A stretch of 64,000 bases of DNA. Origin: Aphidius gifuensis (lineage: Eukaryota > Arthropoda > Insecta > Hymenoptera > Braconidae). Each line of letters opens with the position of its first letter. The stretch's first letter is position 1. Where the stretch lies: NCBI RefSeq assembly GCF_014905175.1, contig NC_057789.1:1488001-1552000 (forward strand), read 5' to 3'. The notes beneath the pieces are model-generated. The model made no database searches and was not told the DNA's origin. It saw only the letters and a program-made list of their open reading frames with translations. A program made the position numbers and the translations under genes. Below, piece by piece: positions 1 to 13,225 of this stretch.

Positions 1-3000
1 ATTGCTGTTTTTTTATTTTTATCAAAAACAAAAAGAAAAAGATTACAAGGTACAAGTTGGATGAATTTCTCTCAAGTTGTACATGCTGAATAAAATTGGT
101 ATAGGATTAGGAACATGAATTCTTGGATCTTTTTGGAAAGACAAAAAGTGTAAAAATAAAAATAAAAAAATTCAAGAATGAGTTTTAGAGCTCAAAAAGT
201 TTTTTGGTACTTTGAAAAAGGGCGAAAGTATGTTGAGACTAAAAGTGAGAAGAGGCAATAAAACTAAAAAAATATAAAATATATAAAAAAAAAGTCATGA
301 AAGTTTTACCATCAGCAGTAGTATAGTACCAGTTTCCAAAATAAAAAAAAGCAAAATTGTTGATTCAATTTTTAGTGTGGAAATATTTAAAAAAATATTT
401 GCCTCAAAAAAAAAAAAAATATCAAATGATTTATATTTTTATTTGCCTGCAAGTAAAAAAATTTTATTCAAATAAATTTTATTATTTTTGGGTATAAAAA
501 TTAGAAAAAAAATATTTTTTAAATAAATTTTATATTTATTTTGTATTTTTTATATTTTCATAAATATTCTTCATATAAAAAACATTAAAAAAAAATTATA
601 AAATGTGTATTAAATATATTTAAAGTGCATATTCTTAAATTTTATTTTTTTACTGGAAAAATAACTCACGTGTCTTATTATTTTCTTATTTCACCCAAAC
701 GTAAATGTAATTTATATTTAGCTTATAATTTAAAGTATATTTTCACCATAATAAACATTAATTTTTAATGTTATTTAAATATATAAATTCCCCACTTGAG
801 GATAGAAATTAAAATTGTACATTTTAAAAATAAAAAAGACCACAGATAGCTTAACAATATTAATATTCACAAAGTATGGAAAACCAACACTTCCAGACAG
901 ACTTTATATATACCCACAGTAAAATCTTGAAAATCCATAGAGACGAAAATTAAAACAGTGTATATTTAAACTCAAAATAAACGTGATGCAAGTATCTGTA
1001 TCTAATATTCACCAAGTTTTCTCAGTTAATAAAATCAGTGAATATAAAATCATCAGTACTGGTGACCCAGAGATCCAGCCATTTGAAAATCTTAAATATT
1101 CATAATAATAATTACTATATATACACCTTGTTAATTAAATTCTGTATCTATATATACAACGTGGATTAATTAAATTCAATCCAAATTGATTCGGTCTGTT
1201 GGGTCTACAAAGAGATCATCGATATTAACCAAAACCAAACCATCCAAAAAATACTATTTTGATATTTAAATTAACATGCAAATTTAGTAATATTTTAACT
1301 TTATTTAAAAACTTCAAATGTATTATTGTAAATTTTTTTTTTGTCATAAATTAATTTTAATAATTTATCTTTTATATTCCATTTTTTATTGTCGCAGATT
1401 GAAAAGCATTTAATTAATTTTTAAATACACTTAAAAGCTCAAGAAACATTTTTTTTTTTCATTTCAAAATTTTTATAATTTTAAAAACTTAAACTACTTA
1501 TTAAAATAAATTGTAAATAAAATATCATAATTGTTTTTTTTATTGTCATTTATTAAAAATTAAACTCCGGGCTACAAAAATTACTCGATTGTATTTTTTT
1601 TTAAATTTTTAATTCGCCAAGATTGTCTTGAAAAAAAAATACAAAAATTACCTGATTGTCTAGCAGTTTTTAAATATTTTTAAAAATTATAATTTTGATA
1701 ATTATAATCTAAAAATTATGCTCATCAAGGAAATAAAATTAAATGAATTCAGCTTTAATTATTATAAAAAAAATTAATAATAATTCTTAATAGTTCTTCA
1801 CCTTTAATACGACAATATACAAAATAATTTTACACTTTTTTTTGTATATCATATTTACAAAAGACAAAGGTTACCTTTGTAGGTCACAATTTTTTTTAAA
1901 AAATCCACCAATGATCAAAGTGTTTGTTGGTTTTTGTGTTTATCAATATCATAAAGGATAGTTTTATGTTTAACAAGCGAGGGTAAATTATATAGTTAAA
2001 ATAAAAAACCATGAAATTTTTTTATAAAAATTTTTTGCATAATGGTAAAATTTGCACCGAGTGTTGGTGTGCATAACGAGGGTCTTCAAGAGTATTTAAT
2101 GGCCGTTTCGTATAAAAATAAATTGGCAAGTGAAGTGGCTGAATATACAAGAGGGGGCAAAAGGCAGGCAACAAGGAAGGCAATTTTTTTTTCTTATTCC
2201 ATATCTGCATGTCTCATTCAGCAAAATTTTCAAGCAACAAAAAAAACCCGAAAAAAAAATTAGATCCTTTATCATTTCTTCACCAAAAAAAAAGGGTCTT
2301 GTTTCTCATCAGTACTGACATATCTAAAATTTGACATTTATACTATTTCCCCAATTTAAAAAATTCCCAATATGATTTTTCTTTCATTTCATTTTTCTTT
2401 TACATACTCATTTCTCAAGCTTCCTTTATTTTGCGAATTGCGGTAGAAAAAAATAAAAACCCCTCAATAAAGTCAGCCTCGAACACTGAGGGTAAAAAAA
2501 AAAAAAAACTCAACAAGAATAAGATCGATTGAAAAATAAAAGAATAAAATTGAGTATCGAATTTTATCAGTCATATATTATATTTTCCATCCAATATTTT
2601 TAGGGTCATCTTCTATTTTCCTCCTTCTTTTTTTTATCGAACCACTTATCGTTCCAAAAAAAAAAACACCTTTCACACACACACAAGCCTCATCATCATA
2701 ATTCTTTTTTATTTTTCTCAACAATTTTTTTTTTCACCTCGATATTTATTAGTCCATTAAAAAAATAAAAAAAAGTATCATTATTTTAATAAATAATTCA
2801 ATGCTTTTTATTTTTATCTCAAGCTTTGAATATATACTGAGCTCCAAGTATATCCCAGTAATTTTTTTTAAAAAGTTTTATTGCAAGATAAAGAGGATTT
2901 GTGTGAAAATATAGAGAGTATCAATGTTCATCATCATTAATCCATGTTGAATGAGGCATTAGTTGTAATTAGAGATTTGAATACATGAAAATAGATATCG

Positions 3001-4624
3001 AATATATATTATGTTGAAATGAAATTTCGAGCCAAAACCCTTTCTCATTATCCCTGTATGACTACTCGATCCATATCTCAGTTTTTTTTTTTTTAAATAG
3101 ACATCTATGTTATTTACGTTACTATGATACTAATGAGCTTAGAGAAATTTGATGGTCAGTTTGCACATACTCTTGTGTTTCTCTTTAACCATGTGTTTCA
3201 TGTTTGTAATTATTTTTTTTCAAATATTTTTGTTGTTGTTGTTGTCGGGATATATGTATATACTTGATCTATCTTTGTATTTATCAATTTGCCTCTCTTT
3301 ATGTTCTCTTTGTTAAATTGTATACATGTACTGCAGGCATAGAAATACATACGCTTGATATTGACAACACAAGGGGTTTAGTTTACCTCTAAAAAGGGGG
3401 CGTTTGAGGATGCTTCAATGAACAGATAGATGCTATCAAACTATATCGCACTTGATTATGTTATTGATAATACTAAACACGTGGCAAATTTATTTTGTCA
3501 CAATTAACTTCAAACAATTATTATATTTAATTATCAGTATGTATTATTTCAACTGAATAAATGCTTGTTATTTTCTCTGATAATTTAATTTATTGATCGA
3601 TTTATTTATTCAGAATTTAGTTTTTAAAATTAAATTAAATTTAGTGAGATTATTAAATTTTTTTAGTCATGATAAGTAGTGATTAAAATAATTTAATTTG
3701 TATTTAAAAATCATTGAGCTTTTTTATGTTAAAATTTTATAAATTTAATTTAAAATAAAATTTTTTTTTCTTCAAGTTGTTTGATATTTATTTTTGCTTG
3801 GTTTTATCAATTTTTTTAATTTGATTTTTTCTATAAAAAGATTTAAAATTAAATTGCATTCTAAAGATTTCATCGAGTCACTTAAATTCTTTGATACTGT
3901 GTCATGTCAAAGACAAAACAATACACAATTTAAAGACAAGAATTTAATGTTTTTAACTTTGTATATTTATATTTTAAAATGTCTCTTGATAATGTACAAG
4001 GTTGTCTATAAAATAATTGGTTTATTTTATTTATTTATTTATTCATTTTAAAATTCTAAAGTGTCTGAAGAGAGTGGATGTATTTTATTTTTGACTTGAT
4101 AAAAAATTTACAATTTGCTGGAGATGTTTTAATTTATTTTATTTGTTTTTTCTTTAGTGTGTGTTTATAGAAGATCTTGTTGATCAATGTCTTTTAGATA
4201 AACATTTGATGACTCGAGCTTTTGTGTATGATTATTGTGTAGAGTGTTGCAACATGTTGGATGTTGGCCAATACTTGCTGTTCTACAATCATCACACATT
4301 CAAGAGCGTCAATCAATTTACTGGGTTAAAAACCAAAGCCATACGAATGACTCGATCTATGAGGTCGAGTTCGTGTGATCTTTCTTGATCTTTTACAATT
4401 CATGAGTTTGTAATGTGCTGCAACACTTTTTCTCAATTTTCTTTATATATTTGTTTTTTTTTTTTTTTATTTTATATCTTTTTCTTTTCTTATTTCAATT
4501 TAGCTTGTATTTTTTTCCATCACGACTGAATAACATGCTCAAAATAAAGATAAATTGCCCTGTCAAAATTATATCACGGAAGAATATATCCTGGTAAATA
4601 ATTTTCCAAAGAAATTATTTTTTT

Positions 4625-5225
4625 CGCAAATTTACTTTTATCATATATCTTGGATGAATTGTAAATTAATTTATTTAGATGTTTTTTTGATTTGAATACC
4701 AAGCAAGCTTGTGGTTAAGTGGGACAAGGCTCCGTTTTACGGTGCCTGTAGTCTCGGGTTCGAAACCATATGACATGTTAAGTTTGCTTTTCGTCGTCAC
4801 TTTCAATATTGGTCCAAACATCATTCATAATAATTCGAAATGGAAACAAATACGAAGAAACGCTGTATGGTGAAGCTTCTTATATATGGTGTTTAATTAA
4901 TCATAAAGACCAAGCGTGTGGAACAAATATCTCCTTGTAGAGAACGAGTAAGGATAGCCTCTTTCCTGGTTCTATACTTGGAAATATTTGTCCCAGACGC
5001 CAAAATATCCTTTTGCAATTCCGAATTTAATAATTTTAATAACCTAATTTTTTATTTCAATATCAATAACAGTTTTGTTGTCAAGTATTTCCCCAAATAG
5101 TAGTCTACAAAATAAAACATAGTAACACATATAATCATAATGACACAATGACTATCATCAAATGACAAAAAAATTATGATAAATAAATAAATATTTCATT
5201 TAATAATTTATTTATTCAATTTTTT
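4625..5225 (+). mobile_element. tRNA-headed variable-core element, family A, copy A1
   Basis: Order of parts: conserved leader (4625-4705); tRNA-like head with A-box-like tggttaagtggg and B-box-like gggttcgaaacc ending at 4767; a unique core at 4768-4907; then a conserved block starting GACC at 4908. That block contains a hairpin (about 4919-4994) whose arms are GGAACAAATAT and ATATTTGTCCC, and is followed by a TTTT run and a conserved AT-rich tail. Leader, head, hairpin and tail match copies A3-A5 some 49 kb away; the core does not. The split tRNA head suggests a SINE-like, Pol III-type promoter, which is inference. Confidence 0.75.
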
Positions 5226-5605
5226 AAAATTTATACTTTTATCATGTATCTTGGATAAATTGTAAATTAATTTAATTAGATATTCTTTTCATTCAAATGA
5301 CAAGCAAGCTTGTGGTTGAGGGAGTCAGAGCGTCGTTCTACCACACCATAGTTGTGAGTTCAAATCCCGTACACGCTGGAAACTAAAAAGTTAATTGGAA
5401 ACATTAAACATTAAATATTAGAAATTACTGTCGCTTCATTTAAATGCCAATCAATATTGATGAGTTGCAATCACGGACCAGGAGTGTGGAACAAATATCT
5501 CCTTGCGAAGAACGAGTAAAGACAGCCTCTTTCCTGGTTCTATGCTCAGAAATATTTGTCCCACACGCCGAAAATATCCTTTTGCAATTCCTAATTTAAT
5601 AATGT
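5226..5605 (+). mobile_element. tRNA-headed variable-core element, family A, copy A2
   Basis: Immediately follows A1 in tandem. Leader and head run 5226-5368 (B-box-like gagttcaaatccc), the core is 5369-5474, and the conserved GGACCAG block with hairpin spans about 5475-5563. The tail matches the other copies only to about 5602 and is then lost, so this copy is 3'-truncated. Its core of about 106 bp shows no visible similarity to that of the adjacent copy A1, although the hairpin block is nearly the same. Confidence 0.72.
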
Positions 5606-7936
5606 CACATTACACTTCTATAAATTCATCTGTCCAAAAAAATTTTGTGTCTTTGAAATTTCAAATTCTCTATAACTTATTCCATTAAAATTTATCATTA
5701 TATATTGTCTTTTGTTTTAGATAAATCTTTGCATAATAAAAGAAAAATTTAAAATATAATCAAGTGACTCTATTTTTATATATTTTCATTGTTGCTCGCT
5801 GCTATTAAATCTCTAGGGTTTACATTTTTTTAATACTTGTTGCTCTGAATTTTGATATTATTTATTAATGTTGGTGTTTTTCATATTTTGTATTTATATT
5901 TTTTATTTTTCATCGCATTATGAATTTTTTATTAGATTTTGTAAATTCAGCACCTGCGTGCCATTCATCAGATTGGATGTTGGCAGAGGGCTTTTCACAT
6001 TCAAGCCAATCATATCTTGTGGTACATAAAATATTTATAACACTTTCTAAGCCGGTGACAGTGCTCCAACTTTTGATATATAAAACAAAATATTTCTTTT
6101 GAAGATTACTTATTCTATTTTAAGAAAAGTAAAATTAAAATAAAAAATAAATAATCAACTCTAAAACAAATTTAAAAAAGTTATTTGATAAAATGAGAAG
6201 AAAAAAAAAATTATTCAACTGTAATTTCAATTTTTATTATTACTTTCAATTTGCCATTATTTTTATCATCATAATTATTTTTTAAAACTTAATACTTATT
6301 ACTTTGATTCGTATGAAATTTTCTTTCTAAGTAGTCTGGATAATTTTTTTTCTTTCATTTTCTTTTTCTCAGTTATAATTAATTGTACTAAGAATATTAT
6401 CGACTTTTGCTTTTATTATACTCATCTTGATTTTGGCTATTATTTTTTTTCATTTCACTTGAGTAATTATGACTTTATGATCTAATTTAATCAAAGAAAT
6501 GTCTTGAAATTTTTTATAATGATTCAAGTTCAAATAAAATACAATAAATGAAGATAAAAAAAATGGATATAACTTTGCAATTTTTTAGCTTTAAAATTTA
6601 TGTAAAAAAATAAAGGAATAATGATGAATAAAATAAAAAAAAAAAAAAATTATTAGACTAAAAAATATATACCCATTTGCGAGGAAACTGGAGAAGAGTA
6701 GCTTATGAATTTCAGTCTGACAGAAATATCTGGTGAAATAAAAATTGTACAGTGTTGCAGTCAGTAGACTGACAATGATAGTGAAATTATTCTTGGCACG
6801 TTAAAATAAAAAAATTTAAAAAATAAAAAAATATATACAAGGAAAGTAAAGCTAGAGTTTAAAAAAAAAGACTGTTGAATAAATAGAAGAATAAATAATA
6901 ACAATAATAATAAATACAAAAGTTTAAAAGAAAAAATAAGAAAAAAAAAAAAGGCTGAATGTGAAGAGCATCGGATCAGAGTATCTGAGTGACGTGAGAA
7001 CAAAAAAATAGAATCCTGAAGAACATGAAATAATAAAAAACAAAAAATAAAAACCTCCAGGCAATTTTACAGTTAAAAAAAAATATAAAAAATTCAAAAC
7101 TAAAGACGAGAAATAAATAATTAATAAATCGAAAAAAAAAAAACTCTAACAGGTATTTAGAATTGAAAAAAAATTTTTTTTATCGAAAAGGAAAATATAT
7201 TTAGCTTTGTATGATATTATTTATATTTAAGTCTGACTAGAAAGGTCATATCTACTGTCAGTCACAACTACTGCTGTCACGTTAATTTAACATTTCACTG
7301 TAAAAAATATTAAAAATAACTGCATTGAGTCTTGTGTGATGATGATAATAATAAACCTACGCAAATTTCATTAACGTTGCTGTCTTTTCATGTCACATTT
7401 AAAAGATGAAAAAAAAATATTTAAAAAAAGAATATTATATATATTTTTGTCACACGTATATTTCATATACTAAGTAAATTTTTTTTACCCTCTCAATTTG
7501 ACAATATAAAAAGTAAAAGAGTTTGTATTAGAGGTATAAAGTCGAGGGTTGGATAGAGATATAGAGTGGCTCGTTTTTCTGAGAACGATTAATTTCACCT
7601 CCTTCTACTTTTGGAATTTTTTTTTTTTGTCCTTTTATATATATAATACACCCGAGGTTCACAAAAGCACCAGCAAAGACAAAAAAAAAAATATATATAT
7701 AGAAATACTGTAGACTGATTTTTTATCTTTTTTGTAAATTTATCTTTTTATTTTTCTCATTATATTTTATCCTTGTTACAATGTTGTGTGTATTTTATAT
7801 GTATGTATGTATGTATAGATGAAAATACGACACTCGACCTCATGTCTATCTCTCACTACACACTGAGGGACTCCTCAACCAAGAGGGTATATTATGATGC
7901 ACCCTTTTAGCACACACAAAAGCACCACGACAACGA

Positions 7937-7962
7937 TGACGACGACGACGACGACGACGACC
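7937..7962 (+). repeat. GAC trinucleotide microsatellite
   Basis: About eight GAC units in a row inside the TRIM9 intron. It is GC-rich against its surroundings and there is no reading-frame context to suggest coding. Confidence 0.85.
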
Positions 7963-8534
7963 TTTTGCATGATAAAAGCTATATAATTTTTTTTTTTTTT
8001 TCTCCCTTTTTTTGTAAATGAACTCTAGTATTGTACACAGGTATGTACATATATTTATATGGTGTAAATATATAAATGCACAAATGACATATGTACTCTA
8101 TCTTTTACCAACAGTTCTCGTCGACCAAAAAATACATTGCAGAATTTATATATCGTTTTTTTATGGTAAATAAAATTACGACATGACGAAAATACATGAT
8201 CAGTCCTTTTTTTTTAATTTAAATAATGTTTTTTTTTTATTTACGAGGGTAAATTTGATACATACTTTTAAATTTTTTAAATTGAAAAAAAAATAATTTA
8301 CAATTTTTAATGTTGATGATAATTTTTAGTTAATAATAATTGAGGATTGATTTTTTTTGTTTAATTATTATTAATTATCATCAATTATAGATTTATTAAA
8401 ATTCATTTTTTTTTTTTAGTATACAAATTATTTGAATAAACAAAATTAAAAAAAAAAAACTTTATTATGATTTTTCGACTTTTTTTTTTTTTAATTTAAT
8501 TTTTTAAATTTATAAATCATTTTTTTTCTTCTTG

Positions 8535-9475
8535 AACAACTTCTTTGAACATTAATTAGATATTTGAAATTTATCAATAGTAAAAAAAAGCTATGAATAT
8601 TAAAATATAAAATAGCATCAGTGTAAATAAAAAATAAAATTTCAATTTTAATTTTTCTAATTTTTAAATAAAGTTCAATTAAATTACGATAAAAATATTA
8701 TATCAAAAAAAAATTTTTATATATTTTTAAACGATATATATCTATTAGTAAAAAAAAAAAAAAAAATAGAATACTAATTCTAAATACTAAATGAAATATA
8801 TCATATTAATAAAAAAAAAAAAAAATCAAATGAAATATTTTTAATTGAAAATATTAAAAAAAAATATTTTATATAAATTTTAATTAAATAAAATGATGAT
8901 AAAGTTTGCAATTCGAACCTAAAATAAAAAAGTCAAACTGAATACTAATAAAAATTCCCTCTAAAATCACTGAAAATAGCAAAAAAAAAAAATAAACTGT
9001 AAAATTTATTCTACAAGAGTATGAATTCAATGACAAAATGAATAATTAAAATTGAAGTTGAATTTTTTTTTCAAATCAATAATAGTCAAGTATAATTATT
9101 TTTTATCGTTCATCGAGTGAGCTTGATGGTTAAGTCGGAAAGAGCTCTGCCTGCAGTGCTTGTGGTCTCGAGTTCAAAACCGTCATTTTTACTTTTTCGT
9201 TTCATGGTGGCCAACTTCAAGTGTTCTTCGGTAGGAATCTTGTTGTCAGCTCTAATATACTGTATCGTTTTTTCACGTTTGGGAGCAAATATAATCTAGC
9301 ATAGACCACGTGAACAACGCACTTGGTCTGCGCCAGGTACTATTTGCCTCAAATTCCCAATACCTGTGTTTATTTTTTTTGAAAAATAAATGTAAAACAC
9401 TTACATATATTTTTCAACACTTCTATTTATTTCTCTTTCATAATCATCGATGACAACTGTTCTTTTTATAATAAA
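8535..9475 (+). mobile_element. tRNA-headed variable-core element, family B, copy B1
   Basis: Shares about 560 bp of leader (from ~8535) with copy B2, then a tRNA-like head at 9112-9181 (tgatggttaagtcgg; B-box-like gagttcaaaacc). The core is 9182-9276 and is unrelated to those of B2 and B3. Downstream is a conserved hairpin (about 9278-9353) whose outer arms are GGAGCAAATA/TATTTGCCTC and whose inner arms are AGACCACGTG/CACTTGGTCT. The tail ends in TTCTTTTTATAATA. The core contains a T6 run, which would be expected to weaken Pol III read-through. Family B's head is clearly related to family A's, sharing GCGAGCT...TGGTTAAG and CGGTGCCTGT.GTCT.GAGTTC in the best copies. Confidence 0.75.
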
Positions 9476-12294
9476 AAAAATATAAATATATAAAATTTTT
9501 TTTTTTATTATAAAATTTGATTTTTTTTTTGACTTTGACTTACTCTTGTATTTATAAATAAATAAAAAATAATTTATTTATAAATTTAACTATTGTAAAA
9601 ATTATTCAAAAAATTTATTATATTTTCTTTAATTTTTTTTATCAAAAAGACTATCAATTTTATTTATAATCCCTCCGAGAATTATTATTACTATTATTTT
9701 TATTTTTCATATATATTTTTCTTCAAAAGACAATCTACCATGTCGTTGTCAGATTCCTGCCATCTCTATATATGAAGTCTCTATAATTGTCTACTCCATA
9801 AAATCGATATCATTTGGCATTGTTCATAAATTTTTTTTTTTTTTTTTAATATTTTATTTCACAAAATAATAGCTTCTTATTGTTGAAAAAAAAAAAATTA
9901 TATATTTTATTGTTTTTCTTGATCTTTCGACTTTGTTTTATTGTTTTGCCAAAATGAGCTTTTTTTTTTGGATACAAAAATAGACAAAGAAATAAAAAAA
10001 TTTCTTGTCTGATGGTTAAGCTGAATGGAGAATATCTTTCGAGGATATTCTCTGGCACTATATCGATGACTGGATTTATGTGCATATGTATGTATATATA
10101 TGAATATGAAAATTATGGCGTCGATGTTTGCCATGAACTATAGTTTGAACCGGTCGAGAAATTCCCTTGAGGCACACACGATACGATTTCTATCGTTCGT
10201 TTGTACAATAATATATTATCCTCCATCTCTTCACAACATGCTATTTTTTTTTTCCTTTTTTTTCCTTCTTTTATTATAATAATCATAATAATATCAATAG
10301 TAATAATAATATTGTCTATTAAAATTTCCATTTTACAATGTCAAATTTTTACAGTAAAAATATAAGTGAAATAAATTTATAAACACAGTAGTCAAAGGTT
10401 CAACAGTTTTTTGAAATAAAAAAAAAATAAAAAGCTTTATGAATTGAAGCTTTTTTTGATATTAAAATGGTGAATTAATCAATCAAAAATATTTATCAAA
10501 AATTCATAAGAATTTTGATCTTTTAAAATTCATTTCACTGATTGATGATTTTTTTTTTTTCATAAAAATTGTTATTATTTCTTCACATGCGTTTGTTTAT
10601 TCCGGGTGTCAAAGAATCCGTATATTTTATATCATCTCCAATCGATCGTCAAACAAAAAAAAAATAGATAAAAAATAATAATATCTGTATAGAAAAAAAA
10701 TATATATTGCTGTGACAAAATTGAAAAAAAAAATATATATTTTTATTTATATAAAAACAAGTATTTCGTATATATTTGACGTATACATTTTTTCATTCAA
10801 TTTTTTTTATTTTTCTTGTTCAACACGTGATGTATAATAAAAATATAAATATATATTTTTTCATCTAGTCAATGTACTCTCGTTGAATTCGATCATTATA
10901 CCGATATCACGTAAAAGTAAAATGAAAAAAGAAAAAAAAAGTATTTTATATATTTTGACAATTTAAATATCAAATAATATTATTTAAAAATGAGGAATTA
11001 ACATAATGCTTGTTATTATTATTTATAATTTAAAATGTAATAATAGGATTAATATTTTTCATTGAATAAATAATTTAATAAAAATGTAAATGACACTAAA
11101 TACGTGCACACACACGTTTGAAATTATTCAGAGGTGTTTTTGTTGTAAAAGGGAAAAGAAAAATAATAATAAAAATATATATTTTATCAATGGGGATCTC
11201 TTGTCATTCCCTTGTATAAATTGCCACGTGGACCATTGTGGGTGTAATAAAGGGGGACGATGAAATTACAAGGGGGGCTTAAAAATATTCCTAAACGTAG
11301 GGGAAAAACTACGATACATGCCTCGACGAATGGACCTGATGTTGAGCCCATGACTAAACTGAAAAAAATTAAATTATTTTTTTTTTTTCATAAATAAATA
11401 AATAAGTAAACAAATAAATATCCTTATCAAAGATACAGATAATCATAAATGCCATTCTAGAATTTTTTTTTGAAACGTGTTTATGAAAAAAAAATTTTTT
11501 TTGGCAATTAATTTGTTTATCGTGCTGTAAATTATTTTGTTACTAAAAATTTATTAATAAAATATGAAAAAACATAAATATTAATAATTAATAACAATAC
11601 TGTAAATTAATAATAATAATAATTTTTTTTCAAGGTAAAAAAACATCTTTAAAAATGTTTTTTTCTTCTTTTAAATGTTTTTTTCAGTCAATATAATTTT
11701 TTGTAGTAAAATTACATAAATATTTATAAATAATAATAATAATGATACCAGGAATGATTAATTAATAAATTAATCAAGTTTCAAAGTGGTTTTTATTGAA
11801 ACTCGGTTTTTTTTTTCGTCTTTTTAATGTGAATCAATGTTTTTAGAGATGTTAATAAAATTATTGTATATATATTTAAAGATGCAAGAAAAATATTTAG
11901 CATGCATTACTGCACATATATATAAAAAAATATATTGATGTATAAACTGCAGTGGTATAAGTACCGCTTACTTGGTATGTATATTCAATAACACAAGTTT
12001 ATTTGCAATCTCTGCATTTACTTAACAATCTGATATACCGTACTCTTTGTATATTTTCATTTTATTTAAAGAGCATAAGACTCTGTGCGTGCCATAAAAA
12101 CCATGAAACGTAACACGATATCTTTTTGCTTTATAGTCTGGCTATATGTTACCACATACATGTTCATAAAAAATAAAAAAACTGCAAAAATATATATAGT
12201 CGCTTGGTAAAGAAACGTGAGTGCCATTTTCCTGGTTTTTTTTATTTTTTTTCTTCTTTTTTTTTAAAGGTAAAATTTTTTGACAAATAATTTA

Positions 12295-13225
12295 TTTACT
12301 TCTTTGAACATTTATTAGATATTTAAAATTTATTAATAGTAAAAAAAAGCTATGAATATTAAATATAATAAATAACATCAGCCTAAATAAAGAATAAATT
12401 TTAATTATAATTTTATTTTTTTTCTAATTTTTAAATTGGGTTCAATCAAATTACGAAAAAAATATTATAGCAAAAAAAAATTTATATATTTTTAAACGAC
12501 GATTCATATCTATTAGTAAAAAAAAAAAAAAGTAGAATACTAATTCTAAATATTAAATTAAATATATCATGTTAATAAAAAAAGAAAAAAAACATCAAAT
12601 GAAATATTTTTAATTAAAAATATTTTTAAAAAAGATTCTATATCAATTTTAATTAAATAAAATGATGATAAAGTTTGAAATTCGAACCCAAAAAAAAGTC
12701 AAACTGAATACTAATAAAAATTCCGTTTAAAATTATTCAAAAAAGAAAAAAAAAAATAAACTATAAAATTTATATTACAAGAGTATAAATGCAATAGCAT
12801 AATAATTAATTAAAATGTTAGTTGAATTTTTTTTCAAATCGATAATCATTAGGTTCAATTATTTTTCGTAGTTCATCGAGCGAGCTGATGGTTAAGTCGG
12901 CAAGAGCCCTGCCTTCGGTGCCTGTGGTCTCGAGTTCAAAACCGTACCATTATTTAGAGAATAAAAAGAATCTCATTCGATAAGCTTTAGGGTTGGATAG
13001 AGTGAGCCATACAGAAGTATTTTCTTGTGTTTGGGGCAAATATATTCTAGCATAGACCTAGTGAATAACGCACTTGGTCTGCGCTAGGAACTATTTGCCT
13101 CAAATTCGTGATACATATTTTTATTTTTTTTGAAAAAAAAAATAATGTAACACACCTACACAAATTTTATCTATCATTCTCTTATAATTTCCCATAACAA
13201 CTTTTCTTTTTATAATAGGAAAAAA
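12295..13225 (+). mobile_element. tRNA-headed variable-core element, family B, copy B2
   Basis: Leader from about 12295 matches B1. The head at 12874-12943 is the best-preserved family B head (gcgagctgatggttaagtcg; B-box-like gagttcaaaacc). The core is 12944-13026 (83 bp). The hairpin is at about 13028-13104; its inner stem pairs CTAGC with GCTAG exactly, where B1 and B3 have one mismatch. The tail runs to about 13220. B1 and B2 are alike over roughly 560 bp before and 190 bp after the core, but the cores do not align. Confidence 0.75.

Noticed and set aside
2042..2263. 73-aa plus-strand frame in slightly GC-richer sequence
   Set aside because: No family likeness, no splice context that joins it to TRIM9, and the C-terminal half is low-complexity K/N sequence.
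4161..4388. 75-aa frame with four cysteines after an acceptor-like site
   Set aside because: Cysteine spacing does not fit a RING or B-box, and no known TRIM9 segment matches. Could be an unknown exon but I cannot support it.
4702..4770. True tRNA gene at the head of copy A1
   Set aside because: A-box and B-box-like motifs are present but there is no matching acceptor stem and the 3' half is replaced by the core; likewise for the other heads.
4918..5688. Short frames such as those starting at 4918 and 5503
   Set aside because: They are translations of the hairpin blocks of repeat copies A1 and A2, not genes.
10028..10052. Small hairpin GAGAATATC ... GGATATTCTC near a tgatggttaag motif
   Set aside because: Looked like a remnant of the tRNA-headed elements, but no B-box, leader or tail matches.
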